A DNA stretch of 64,000 bases from Papiliotrema nemorosa. Lineage: Eukaryota; Basidiomycota; Tremellomycetes; Tremellales; Rhynchogastremaceae. Below are positions 53,764 through 64,000 of the stretch, piece by piece. Under the pieces are notes generated by a model. It did no database searches, was not told the origin of the DNA, and saw only the letters and a program-made list of their open reading frames with translations. The stretch spans positions 62,001-126,000 of the forward strand of contig JASKOT010000037.1 in the NCBI GenBank assembly GCA_032158125.1. The letters are read 5' to 3'. The first letter of the stretch is position 1, and each line of letters starts with the position of its first letter. A program made the position numbers and the translations under genes.

Positions 53764-56082
53764 TTACTTCTGAGCCGCTGCAACCTTCTCCTTGACTGAC
53801 ACTTGTCAGCTCCTTCCTCGTGATATTGATATGACTCACTGTGATTTACAACGCTTGGCTCGGCGATAGAAGACAAATCTCCGAGTTGGTCGCCCTCACC
53901 AGCAACAATCTTTCTCAAAATTCGTCGCATAATCTTCCCTGATCGAGTCTTGGGCAGATCGTTGACCAGGAACTACATCGTCAGCCTTGTGTCCAGACAT
54001 GCCAATGGCCGTTGGAAGCTTACAATCTTCTTTGGTGCAGCGAAAGGACCAATGACCTTTCGCACTTGCAAAGCCAACTCCTTACTCAGATCCGCCTCTT
54101 TGGTGCCATCCGCGTCGAATTCTGGCTTCATTGTGACAAAGGCAAAGACGGCTTGACCAGTGATATCATCTGCTGAACCGACGACAGCAGTCTCCGCAAC
54201 ACCCTTGTGCAAGATCAATGCGGACTCGACCTCGGCTGTTGACAGTCGGTGACCAGAGACGCTATACGGTCAGCCTAGAACTCCACCATGAATTTGGTAT
54301 CTCACTTGATCACATCATCCACTCGACCCTTGATCCAGATGTAACCATCCTGATCTCGAGCAGCACCGTCACCGAAGAAGAAGTATCCCGGGTACGGCTT
54401 CATGTATGTCTCGAGGTATCGCTTGTGATCTCGGAAGACTGTTCGTGCCAAAGAAGGCCAGTGAGATTTGGCCACGAGTACACCCTCGACATCGTTTCCC
54501 TCCAAAACTTGACCACTTTGAGGGTCAATAATGGCAAGGTCCATACCGAAGAAGGGGAATGTAGCGGAACCAGGTTTGGTGGAGATGGCTCCTGGAAGGG
54601 GTGTGACAACGTGCGAACCCGTCTCAGTCATCCAGTAGGTATCGACGATGGCACATTGGTTCTTTCCGGCAAAGTCGTTGAACCAATGCCATGCCTCAGG
54701 GTTGATGGGTTCTCCGACGGATCCAAGGACTCTGAGGGACGACAGATCGTGGTTTTTGACGTGCTCTTCGCCCATTCGTCGAAGCAGTCGGATGGCAGTG
54801 GGAGCGGTGTAAAGTTGAGTCGCCTTCCATTTGTCGACAAAGTCCCAGTATCTCGAAGGGGTAGGGTAGACGGGTGTGGATTCGAAAACGGTGGTGGTGA
54901 CTCCATTCAGGAGAGGACCGTAGATGATATACGTGTGACCCGTGATCCATCCGATATCAGCCATACAGGCGAATTTGTCGTCTGGGTGGACATCGAAGAC
55001 GTATTTGACAGTGAGCTGAGCACCCAGAAGATATCCACCGGTAGAGTGGACTACTCCCTTGGGTTTCCCGGTGGATCCAGAGGTCTATCAAAATCAGATT
55101 TGTGCCGAGACTGAACAGGTGGTGCTCACGTAGAGGATGAACAAAGGGTCTTCTGAAGCCATGGCCTCGACGGGACAGTAGACAGGAACCTTCTGAATCT
55201 CCTCGTCCCACCAGAAATCTCGTCCCTCAGTCATGGGCACCTTGTTGCCCGTTCGTCTCAGGACCAGGACATGGTCAACAAGAGGACATTGCTTGAGGGC
55301 ATTGTCTACAATCTGCTTGGTAGCGATAGACTTGCCTCCTCTTCGTCCTTCACTGCATTGCATCAGCCATGCTCATATCAGAGTGAACGATCAGAAGACT
55401 CACTCTGTCGTAATGACAACCTTGCATTCACAATCGTTGACTCGATCTCGCAGACTCTCTGCGCTGAAACCAGCAAAGACGGCCGAGTGGACCGCTCCAA
55501 TCCTAGCGCAAGCCAAAAAGGCTGCGACGGCTTGCCATGTCATGGGCAAATAGATTGACACCGCATCTCCCTTTTTGACACCCCATGATTTCAGGACGTT
55601 GGCAACTCGACACGTCTCTCGGAATAGCTCTGCAAAAGACACCTCTCGAGCTTCGGATGGCTCGTCGGCTTCGTATATGATGGCAGTTTTGTCTGGGTTG
55701 GCGTAAAAGTGTCGGTCCAAACAATTGTACGAGGCATTTAATGTTCCCTCGGGGCTGATGATCAGTATGGGTATAAGACGATCCTGAGCTCGACTTGTAG
55801 GACGCACAACCATTGAACATCACCATGCTCGAATCCACCCGCTCTGACCGTCTTGAACGGTTGAATCCAATCCAAGTTCTTGGCGGCTTCCCTCCACCAC
55901 TCATCACTGTTGGGTCCAACAGTCTTGGCATACTCGTCCAAGTAGCTCTTGTAGTCTGGTCCAATGTGAGGTCTGGGTCGACCGTCCTCTCCCTTGAGTC
56001 TAGGGGGAGGAGGGTAGATGTCGTCGGCCTCTGGGACAGAGTCGGGCAGACCTCGAACGTGGGGATGAATCTTCTCAGACAT
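53764..56082 (-). CDS. ACS1: Acetyl-CoA synthetase
   Basis: About seven exons, ~680 aa, starting [20 protein letters not shown]. Blocks include [60 protein letters not shown], the adenylate motif [20 protein letters not shown] (across an intron near 55100), [60 protein letters not shown] and the C-terminal [20 protein letters not shown], whose Lys is the usual acetylation-regulated residue. A last small exon reads [10 protein letters not shown]. It makes acetyl-CoA from acetate, ATP and CoA in cytosol and nucleus. It lacks a peroxisomal C-terminal tripeptide. It is divergent from the HPC2-like gene. Confidence 0.96.
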
Positions 56083-56555
56083 GATGGGAGATTTGAGTCT
56101 GATGCGAAGGCTGAGGTGAAAGGATACACTAGAGCAAGAAAGGGCAAGGGGGGGGGGGGGGGGCGATGGTCAGGTGGGGGGTCATATATACGACGGGCTA
56201 TTGGGTTGCAGGGTGGGGTGCCCCACATCTCAATCATCACCCAATGACCGGCAAAATCCCGGCTACCAGCCATTAACCGGGTCAATTCCCGGTGGAGGTC
56301 ATCCCCTTCGGCCCTATTCGCCGATTACAACGGTGTTTGCCACTCGGCGATCGCCACCACATTTCGCCACGTGCGATGTTCAGCGGAGATCCCTCCCTCT
56401 CCATTCCCTTGTTGATGAGATTTGGTTCCGCCCTCGTGCTTCTTCGCGTCTGAGCCACGCTCACCACCACCACCACCCTCGGAGACCACCAAGGGGGATA
56501 CAGCGAGGAAGACGAGTGATATCTTCATCTGTCCCCTCTGCTGCTCAACAGCAGC
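56083..56555. promoter_or_regulatory. Divergent promoter region ACS1 / HPC2-like
   Basis: About 470 bp between divergent starts. It contains the G16 run described separately and pyrimidine-rich stretches with CACCACCACCACC near 56461-56475 on the HPC2 side. Both promoters must lie here. Confidence 0.5.
56148..56163 (+). repeat. Poly-G tract (G16)
   Basis: An uninterrupted run of 16 G, 66-81 bp upstream of the ACS1 start codon (C16 on the ACS1 sense strand), followed within 20 bp by another GTGGGGGGTC block. It is likely in the ACS1 promoter or leader. Run length may vary between isolates or be imprecise in the assembly. Confidence 0.9.
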
Positions 56556-59200
56556 ATGTCTCTCTCATCCATTCTAAACGATTCTGAGCAACCTATTGCT
56601 GGACCATCCTCCTCCCCCATTAACCGCCTGCAGCCACGACGGATCTCATCTCCGAATCAACCTTCTTCATCGCAATTTGGCCAATCACGGTCCGGCCGAC
56701 CTTCTTCCACTACTTCCACAGCGGGATATGTCAACGGGGATGTGTTGATGGACGACGAACCGCAGTATATCGCTAGTGACGCTGCAGACGAAGATGTAAG
56801 GGTTTGTGTAGGTGAATGCTCATCTATAGGGCAACCAGGATACGGTCGACGATGAGGACGACGATGATGAGGAAGCTGTCGACGGACAATTCGACGAGAA
56901 CGATGAAGAAGATGAAGAAGACGAAGATGAAGATGGAGAGGGAGACGGTGCAGACGACCCGGATGCGGATAATCAAGCGGGACTGGGAGATGGGGAAGAG
57001 GAAGATGATGACGAGGATGAGGACGACGAGGACAGTGATGCTGACGATGCGGCAAGTGAGGATCTGGAAGGAGGAGATAATGACGATCCCGACGTTCGTG
57101 GATTTCCCTCGCGAACCCGCTTGAGACTGACCATCCAGGATATCGTGATCACCGGAGCGAACATCGCTGCACCGGCAGAAGAGGTTGACCCCGCTCGGGT
57201 GAAAATAGAACCCGGGGCTGGAACGGAAGGAGTCAATGGGGAAGGCTCGACAGCTCCAATCACTGTCCTCAAGCCAAAGAGAAAGAGGAAAAGACCTCCT
57301 GTTGACGACCTTCCCCCTCCTCCACCGCCCATGAAGACTATCCGATTAGAGCGGAGCTTCAACCCTGAAGAAGAGACTCTCGAATGGAACATCCTTGACG
57401 ATGCCAGGGCACATGGAATGATTAGCGATATTCCCATGGACGTCATCCCCGAGCCTGAGGATGTTTTCGACAAGCCGGGAGGTCTCAACGAGGAGGGAAC
57501 ACCCAGCGGGATAGGGGGGCTGTTCGGGATGGGAGGTGTTGACGAAACTCCAGAACAGATTGCAGCTCGACTAGAAGCCAAATATGATCGGCCCAAGAAG
57601 GTCATCAAGCGACGAGCGAAAGACGACATGTACGATTTCAAAGACGACTTCATCGACGACTCCGAGCTCAATATTGATGCACCGACACATATGGGTCGAG
57701 CGAAGAAGGAAGGTTTCTTTGTTCATTCGGGACCCTTGGAATTAGTCATGGACACCCCTCCCGCCAAATCGCGCTCTGCGCCAAAGAAGGCAAACAAGCC
57801 GCCACCCCCGCCCCGAGACAGCTTGGCAACGCTGGTCAGAAGGAGGAAGGAGCATCAACGTGGCAAGGGCTTTGGTTCATCTGACCTGCCTATACTGCTT
57901 GACGACGATGAAGAGGACGGACCTATCGCTTCCTCTTCCAAATTGCAACCTCTGGACGGAGACGAGCCGGTCGATGAAGGCGATCCCATCCAGCCGATAT
58001 CGGTCGATCGATCTAAGTACAAGTTTGCTTCTGTGGATCCCACCCTCCTGCCTCCATTTGCTACCTTTCCCCGTCCTGTTGCTGTTCAACTCATGAAACT
58101 GCATAAAGCTTCTGAAGATCGTGAGTTTGTGATCCGTCGATTGTTGCAACCCCCAGCTTACGCCTAGATCAATGGTTGCCTGATCAAAGGTCTAAATTCC
58201 CGGAGAAACTCAAGCCCGAGGTGAAGAAGCTAGCGAAAATCGCTATGGAGAACGATGTATTCGGGAGAAAACCAGGGTCGGACCGATTGTATCTTGCTCT
58301 TCCATCAGTTTTGCCGTATAACAAGCTCACACTCACTGTGAGCAAAGCGTATCATGTCAGACTACAAGCTGACCAGTAGAAACTGATCGTTAAACTTTCG
58401 CATAAGGATTACGATGATTTCTTGAAAGACTGTATACGGGAAGGTATCACCATGATGAAGAAGTCGGGAGACGAGGCAATGGAGGAATACAATCAGAAGC
58501 GGGAAGTGCAACTGGCAAACCACCGTGAACAAGTTGCTCAATGGGGTCAGCATACCTTCTCGAATATCAGTCGGAGCTCAAGCTGATCGTCCAGAGGCTC
58601 AGCAGAGGGAGAAAGTGAATGCACAGCTACCTGTAGAGGAGGGCAGTGAGGTGTCCGCAGAACCACCTGCGGTACCCCGGAGACCAACACTGTGGACGAC
58701 CGAAATGAAGGAAGTCTTCTGGCAATTGGTCGATATTACGGAAGAGCAATACGATGTCACCCAATGGGCGCATGACAAGGGGTGAGGACATACTTGTATA
58801 CGAGAGAAATTTACTGATAACTCAGTGAGCTGAAGATCCCTTCAATTCGAGGGGTGTCGGACAAGGTGATACGGAAAGAGCTCTATGATGCTGTACGTTC
58901 TCCTGTCATTTCTCGTACGCGAGAGACCCTCTTCTAACGCCTGCAAGATTACCGAAAAATTCGATCCCGAGACGGGGATCACCAATGCATTTTTGAGTAA
59001 AGAGAGTGAGTGATTCGTTCCGAGGTCACCAAATGGCGAAGGGCTGACCAGTCCCAGTGAGCAACTACAAGTCGAGAAGGAATAGTCGAAAACCAACGGA
59101 AGGCGGTGGCGTACTACGTGTCAAGGAAGGTGCGAATGGCGCCTCGAAATCGGCAGCTCCAACACCCGACACTCGGGAAGATGACGGAGAGGACGCCTGA
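56556..59200 (+). CDS. HPC2: HPC2/ubinuclein-like HIR histone-chaperone subunit
   Basis: About seven exons. After a Ser/Pro-rich head and an extreme Asp/Glu tract (56840-57070), FPSRTRLRLTIQDIVITGAN is followed by a basic segment (KPKRKRKRPP). The Hpc2-related domain is near 57620-57750: YDFKDDFIDDSELNID and KEGFFVHSGPLELV, the signature that binds the HIR/HIRA core. The C-terminal half is helical (KFPEKLKPEVKKLAKIAMEN, LPYNKLTL, SHKDYDDFLKDCIREGI, MKEVFWQLVDITEEQYDVTQ), matching the ubinuclein middle region, and ends TPDTREDDGEDA. The complex deposits H3-H4 outside replication in the nucleus. The size and second helical region look more like ubinuclein than the short budding-yeast Hpc2. Confidence 0.82.
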
Positions 59201-59549
59201 TCGGTGAGGGGGATGGGTCGGCCGCAGTCGGACCCCCATCGGAGCGTGAATGCGCGCGCCACATGGGCTACGGGAGCTGGAATGATGCCACGCGCCCAAC
59301 GTTGGTTGCGCATTGTATGTATATATTACGGACTTGCTAGACGAGTGGACCAGGAAGAGACGACAAGTGTACAAAAGAGACAAGCGACGACCCGTTTGCG
59401 CCATGCATCAAGCTTCACGTCATGTCGAGGAGCAGATCTCCTTGGTGCTATTCTGTCTCCAAGATTACGATGTTGGATATTATACAAGACTTATAGATGC
59501 GGCTCGGCTTCCATGGCTACAGCCTTTATGAGGTAAGACCAACATTAAG
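59201..59549. other. Intergenic, convergent
   Basis: About 350 bp between two converging stop codons (HPC2-like and DUF2461). Expected to hold both terminators; nothing else was seen. Confidence 0.4.
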
Positions 59550-61305
59550 TCAGTCGTCGTTGTCCGCTGTATCGACCGGTAGAGTGATCATATCGTTCAG
59601 ACTATAGTCGTCAACACCAATGTAACGCAGTCTTTGAGCTTATCTGCTTACCGGTGGACAAAGGGCGCCATGACGGATACGACATTTGCAATTTGTTCCT
59701 GGAAATCTTTCGCCAAAACCTCTTCATCGGTGAAGCTGAACTTCAGCAGTTCTTCTCACGTCCCAGCCAAGCCGGGTCAACTCACTGATGCACTACAGCC
59801 ACACTTCTCAATTTCAATAGATCAATATCCTTGTGCTCCTTGTCCATTCCTTTCGGCGCGACTTTTAACGCATCCTCATTCCCAAATACATTCTGTCTCT
59901 CTCCCTTCTTATGTGGTGTAGGCGGTCCGAATAGCCGTACGAATTCTGGGTCGCTGATGATATCCCGGAAAGATTGTGGATCCGTCTGAAAAGAATGACG
60001 GATCGAGGCAAGCTCGTTTTTACCAGGTTGCCATACGCCGCAAGCGAGTATGGAGCGGTTGTTGGGCGATATGGACAGGTGATATGCTGCCCAAATGCCT
60101 TTACGTCCTCCCCGAGATGTGGAGAGGGAGAAGGATTTCTTGTATGGTGTTTTGTCGGACGAGAATCGCACATCACGGTATATCCGGTGCTGAAATTAGT
60201 ACTGGCGGAAGGAAGCAAAGCAGTATGCCATGTCGAGGTAGAAGGGACTGGACTTACAATGACATCTTTTGGTGGTAAGATGGGGACTTCTGGATCTGAT
60301 TCGTGGAATTTGGTTTGAACAATCCCCACAAACATCTTCCATTCCTAGCACCTTGTCAGCCAGACTCGAAGTGCGTATAGCGTAGACGTACTTTCTCGGC
60401 CTGCCTGAAAGCCGGTTCGTGGGATCTGAACCATTCTCTATCGTTTCTCTCTGGGATCTGCATATTCTTCAAGAAGTTTAACGTGTTTTGAGATATCCTC
60501 CCCGGCGGAACTACACATGAGCCACTTCCTCCGCGCTGGTAAAATAACAGTACTCACCTTGACCTGTCTTTGGTGCAGGGTATATCCTCCCTGCAATCTC
60601 TTGACCCTCCTCAAGCTCAATCTCGTCATCTTCATCATACTCGTCCTCCGTCTCATATCCAGGTATAGGCTCATGCGTTTTCGAACCCGAGCCCTCCGTC
60701 TTGACCCGCTTCACAGCAGAGCCATTGGTCCCACTCCCATTTGATTTTCGCTTGACATTCGGCGTAGCCTTGGCCGATTTCGACGTAGATTTCCTGCCAG
60801 ACCGCTTCTTCTTGTCCTCTTCTTCATCCAAAAAATCACTATCCATCTCGGACTCTTCGTCCTCTTCCACATCATCCTCATCGTCTTCCCCCTCCTCGCC
60901 TTCTTCGTCTTCTGAAAGAGCAAATTCATCTTCCGACTGACCCGAATCGGAGCTGGAAGAAGAAGACGAAGATGTCAATCCCGTTGCGTCCGCTTTGGAA
61001 TTTTCACTCTCCTCATCCTCACTCTCGCTCGCTACATCGATATGGTCCTGCTCCTCTTCATCTTCATCCGAGTCATCTTTGACCCGGCGCGATGTTCTGT
61101 GGCTGTTCGTTTTGCTGTTGAAGTAAGGCGAAGTCTTCCCTTTCGATATTTTTGTGCTCCCTTTGCCTCGATTGGGTGTGACACTCTGCTTCAGAGGTGT
61201 GCTCCCAGCAGCAGGCTTGCGCGAAGGTGTAGATCGAGCAGAAACCGGCGAAGATCGAGGTGAGGATCTCGTCCCTGCCCGCGAAGACGTTCTCGTGCCT
61301 GCCAT
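59550..61305 (-). CDS. DUF2461 (TIGR02453) protein with long chromatin-like N-terminal extension
   Basis: The start MAGTRTSSRAGTRSSPRSSP opens a ~220-residue low-complexity region: basic Ser/Arg/Pro, then acidic runs (GEEGEDDEDDVEEDEESEMD) and a Lys-rich patch (KRKSNGSGTNGSAVKRVKTE). The folded part follows after introns: DREWFRSHEPAFRQAEKEWK, MFVGIVQTKFHESDPEVPIL, RIYRDVRFSSDKTPYKKSFS, SRGGRKGIWAAYHLSISPNN, ACGVWQPGKNELASIRHSFQ and FSFTDEEVLAKDFQEQIANV, ending DTADNDD. The IYRDVRFSxDKTPYK and GxYLSIxP blocks are those of the DUF2461 family, known from bacteria and fungi and of unknown activity. The extension resembles nuclear or chromatin proteins, so a nuclear location is inferred. Confidence 0.8.
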
Positions 61306-61717
61306 TCTGTCTTTACCAGCTAACCAGCCAACTTTCGGTCGTCCACGAGCACGAGAAGGTCGGGAGTGCTGCTTGGGATCGCAGCAGAGCAGGGGATTGT
61401 AACTCTTGACAGCGATCTTTCAGCTAGACAAAGATGACGTAACCCACCTCATCAGAGCGGAGGTCACCGAAACCGCCCATAATTCCACGTGGTATTCGGT
61501 ATTGACGTCTTGACCTCATGAGTGTTGTCGAGCGTTGCTCGTATACACCTTGCATCTACAGACGTCTAGCTTTCTCGAGCAGCTCGATAAAAGTCAAGAG
61601 GCGCAGAAACACTGCTGGGAGATCGATATCCGAATTCCCCAGCAATTCCGGCGACAGTCTGACTATTGTACCCCTCAAGCTCGAAAGCGTTATCTTCAGT
61701 CATCAATCTCGGTCACA
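61306..61717. promoter_or_regulatory. Divergent promoter region DUF2461 / GTR1
   Basis: About 410 bp between two divergent starts; both promoters must lie here. Nothing else was recognised. Confidence 0.45.
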
Positions 61718-63283
61718 ATGTCCAACACAGCCAAGAGGAAGGTGAGGGAAGCGAAATTGTATGACAAGCTCGTATACTGACTGATAGGTATTGCTCATGG
61801 GCAAATCAGGTATGTCTCTTGTGCCTTGCATGAGGATAGGTAGTATGGAAGACTTGTCTGACGCCATTATTCAGGTAGTGGAAAGACGTCGATGCGTTCA
61901 GTCATCTTGTGAGTCAGGCTCAGCTTTATTATGCCTTCTGCATATGTGCTACAGAAACAATATGCTGAGCATCAGTCAAAATTACAGTGCTCGAGATACT
62001 AGGCGTCTGGGTGCGACGATAGACGTTGAACAATCCGCCGTTCGATTTCTCGGTTCTCTCGTTCTTGTCAGTCTTCCTCATGGACCCCACCTTGATATCG
62101 GCCCGCTGACGAGACAGAATCTATGGGATTGTGGAGGCCAAAATGCCTTTGTGGACAACTATCTCACCGCTCAAAAGGACACAATCTTTGCCAATGTCGC
62201 CGTCTTAATCTACGTTTTCGATATCACCACCAACGAATGGGAATCCGACTTGAAATATTTCGACGATATCCTCACTGCTCTAAGGCAGAATTCGCCAGAA
62301 GCAGGTGTATGGGTATTGATAAACAAGATGGATCTGGTGGATAAAGAGGATCCTGGTAGGAAAAAGTTTGGAGAGAGGAAGGCCGATGTGTTGAGTGTCA
62401 ACGAGAGGATAAATAAGGAGAATGAGATTGAAGAGGGTCAAGGAGGGTTGAGGTGTTTTCCGACGAGTATATGGGATGAAACGCTCTACAAGGTGAGTCT
62501 ACTACAATGGGCAGCGTGAGAGGCTGACGTTTAGGCATGGTCGTCGGTTATACATACCTTGATACCCAATATCGGCCTCATCACATCCCACCTCACCTTC
62601 TTCCGCGACTTATGCCTCGCGACAGAAGCTGTAGTCTTTGAAGCCGAGACCTTCCTTGTCATTGCAAAATCGGGTAGCCCGTTGGATTGCGATCCTAGCG
62701 ACTTGGACCAACAAGAGAAAGAATACGGAGCGGTAGAATTGGACAGGAAGCGGTTTGAAAAGATTTCCGAGACTATCAAAGGGTTTAGAAAGACTTGCCA
62801 GTGGGTCACACGATCCTCGATGCGAGCTTGGGCTGACATATCAGACGCACGGGCGAGGCATTTATGGGCTTTGAAGCCAAGTTTGACGAGTGCACAGTGG
62901 TCTTGGAACCGTTGACCCAGAACACTTTTATCCTCGTAGTAGCTGCAGACCCAAGAGTCGGTGCGTGGGCTTTTCTTCCGATCGCGTGGTTTGGCTGAGT
63001 ATCTCAGAATTGGCAATGTTGCAATACAACATACACAACGCTCAACCGCACATGGCCGACTTTGCGCGCCGCACAGCTTTAGACAGGAAATGCAGGTGAG
63101 TCATCCGTTGACAAACCCGTGGGACTTGGCTCATCTCGCTATAGTCTGTGTAGAGGCACGAAAGAGCTGAAGTATGATGTAAAAGGTGATGATGATCCGA
63201 ATGTCAAGGCTTGGGATGAACTTGTATTGTTAGATTCAGGAGTCAATCGTATAAAAGCAAAAACAGGTAAAGAGACGACATGA
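61718..63283 (+). CDS. GTR1: Rag GTPase Gtr1 (RagA/B type)
   Basis: About eight exons. MSNTAKRK splices to VLLMGKSG, then GSGKTSMRSVIF (P-loop split by an intron), [40 protein letters not shown] (switch II), VDNYLTAQKDTIFANVAVLI, YVFDITTNEWESDLKYFDDI, VWVLINKMDLVDKEDPGRKK (NKxD) and SIWDETLYKAWSSVIHTLIP. The C-terminal roadblock-type half has TEAVVFEAETFLVIAKSGSP, FEKISETIKGFRKTC and FILVVAADPRVELAMLQYNI. A further ~45 residues (GTKELKYDVKGDDDPNVKAW) extend past the usual RagA end. With Gtr2 it signals amino-acid sufficiency to TORC1 at the vacuole. Confidence 0.92.
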
Positions 63284-63363
63284 TGCACAATGTACAAGGC
63301 ACCCTCCACGCATTGACAGGTGCGAGGTCTTTTCCCAACATTCTTCTTGAAATCATGATCGCC

Positions 63364-64000
63364 TCACTTGAACTCTGCAAACATACTCTCAAACTCGTCC
63401 CCGTCCACATTCGGCATTCCACTATCTGTAAAATTGAACTCGTCCATGTCGATCCCACTCTCTTCTCCCATATTCACATCGAACCCATCCACCATGCCTC
63501 CATTCCCATTACTATTCTGTTCAAAAGGGTTGATATCAGGGTTGCCGGAATTGTCGGTACCGGTACCGAACCCTTCGAGACCCGACATATTGTTTCCCAC
63601 GTTGAAGTTTGACAAGTCGAACTGACCATTACTCTCGAACGGGTTGGAGGGAATCATGGGAGATTGTTGAGATAATTGAGGTTGTTGGGTTTCGTTGTTC
63701 TGTGAGGCGACTTGTTGGTTCTCATTGGGCACAGCTTGGGGCTGTTGCTGCTGAGTTTGTGGGGCTTGTGATGGTGGCATTTGTGTCGCTTGTGATTGAT
63801 CCGACTGGGAGGGCGGTTGCTGCTGCTGCGATGCGGCCGGCTTACCATCGAACTGGTTCTGCGCTGACTGCTGATTCTGCTGACTCGACTGTACCTCTTG
63901 ACCCGCTTGACCGGTTTGCTGCTGTTCGGGCATTTTCGTCCCGGTCTGCTGCTGTTCCTGGCCAGCTTGTTGAGGTTGAGCTGGCGGTATAGGCGTAGTA
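63364..64000 (-). CDS. Gln/Asn-rich protein, C-terminal part (runs off the window)
   Basis: The open frame enters at the window end (TTPIPPAQPQQAGQEQQQTG) and continues about 212 residues to a stop at 63364. The upstream part is a Gln/Ser/Pro repeat region; the last ~100 residues are Asn/Gly/Phe/Asp-rich with NPFESNGQFDLSNFNVGNNM and NPDINPFEQNSN, ending acidic and hydrophobic (DMDEFNFTDSGMPNVDGDEF, ESMFAEFK). This composition is typical of a transcription coactivator or activation domain, but no family can be named from the tail alone. It converges on GTR1, about 80 bp away. Confidence 0.65.
   Translation of the reverse strand, partial: TTPIPPAQPQQAGQEQQQTGTKMPEQQQTGQAGQEVQSSQQNQQSAQNQFDGKPAASQQQQPPSQSDQSQATQMPPSQAPQTQQQQPQAVPNENQQVASQNNETQQPQLSQQSPMIPSNPFESNGQFDLSNFNVGNNMSGLEGFGTGTDNSGNPDINPFEQNSNGNGGMVDGFDVNMGEESGIDMDEFNFTDSGMPNVDGDEFESMFAEFK

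Noticed and set aside
53529..53930. A separate 133-codon gene at the ACS1 3' end
   Set aside because: It is read-through of the last ACS1 intron; splicing gives [10 protein letters not shown] and a stop at 53764.
56973..57671. A 232-codon minus-strand open frame with a long Ser run
   Set aside because: It is the antisense shadow of the Asp/Glu tract and following region of the HPC2-like gene.

Overview
The window reads as nuclear chromosomal DNA of a basidiomycete yeast, most likely a tremellomycete (Cryptococcus/Kwoniella-type). Evidence: genes are packed on both strands; most are cut by short introns of about 33-60 nt with GT...CTGAC/CTAAC...AG signals; GC is moderate; and the gene content is fungal (exocyst, HIR complex, Rag GTPase, NPR/HRK-type kinase, many Zn2Cys6 proteins). 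Exon joins were worked out by eye, so coordinates give the gene span from start to stop codon and internal splice sites are approximate. I saw no rRNA, convincing tRNA, CRISPR or bacterial-type operon.

Layout. 0.2-9.2 kb: VanZ-like membrane protein, a convergent Sld3/Treslin-like replication factor, a long coiled-coil protein, a small membrane protein, a 2OG-Fe(II) dioxygenase and an unrecognised helical protein. 9.7-17.1 kb: a full ABCB (MDR-type) transporter and an ALDH7-type mitochondrial aldehyde dehydrogenase. 17.5-24.9 kb: a tandem array of five same-strand paralogs (called P1-P5 here) built on one alpha-helical domain. Three of them carry a Zn2Cys6-type cluster at the C-terminus instead of the usual N-terminus. 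24.9-33.2 kb: housekeeping genes SQT1, RLI1/ABCE1, GAL10 and MRP51. 34-41.5 kb: a short Zn2Cys6 protein, a type II membrane SGNH hydrolase and an NPR/HRK-type protein kinase. 42.6-51.2 kb: LSC2, SEC5, an unrecognised gene and another short Zn2Cys6 protein. 51.6-64 kb: DIC1, ACS1, an HPC2/ubinuclein gene, a DUF2461 protein, GTR1 and the C-terminal part of a Gln-rich protein that runs off the window.

The most unusual material is accessory. (i) The P1-P5 array looks like a lineage-specific expanded family of putative regulators with reversed domain order. (ii) In P5 a single in-frame TAA sits directly before an otherwise perfect Zn2Cys6 motif. (iii) Two 215-bp copies of an LTR-like element (TG...CA ends, internal TATA box) lie 11.5 kb apart in the same orientation. 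Each ends exactly at the 5' end of a putative transcription-factor gene, and in each case the start codon of the downstream frame is inside the element. The copy at 22406-22620 has perfect 5-bp flanking direct repeats (GTCAG), so it behaves like a genuine solo LTR.

The housekeeping genes share no single pathway. Several concern carbon metabolism and mitochondria (ACS1, DIC1, LSC2, ALDH7, GAL10, MRP51); others concern ribosome biogenesis and recycling (SQT1, RLI1), nutrient signalling (GTR1, kinase), secretion (SEC5) and chromatin/replication (HPC2, SLD3-like).
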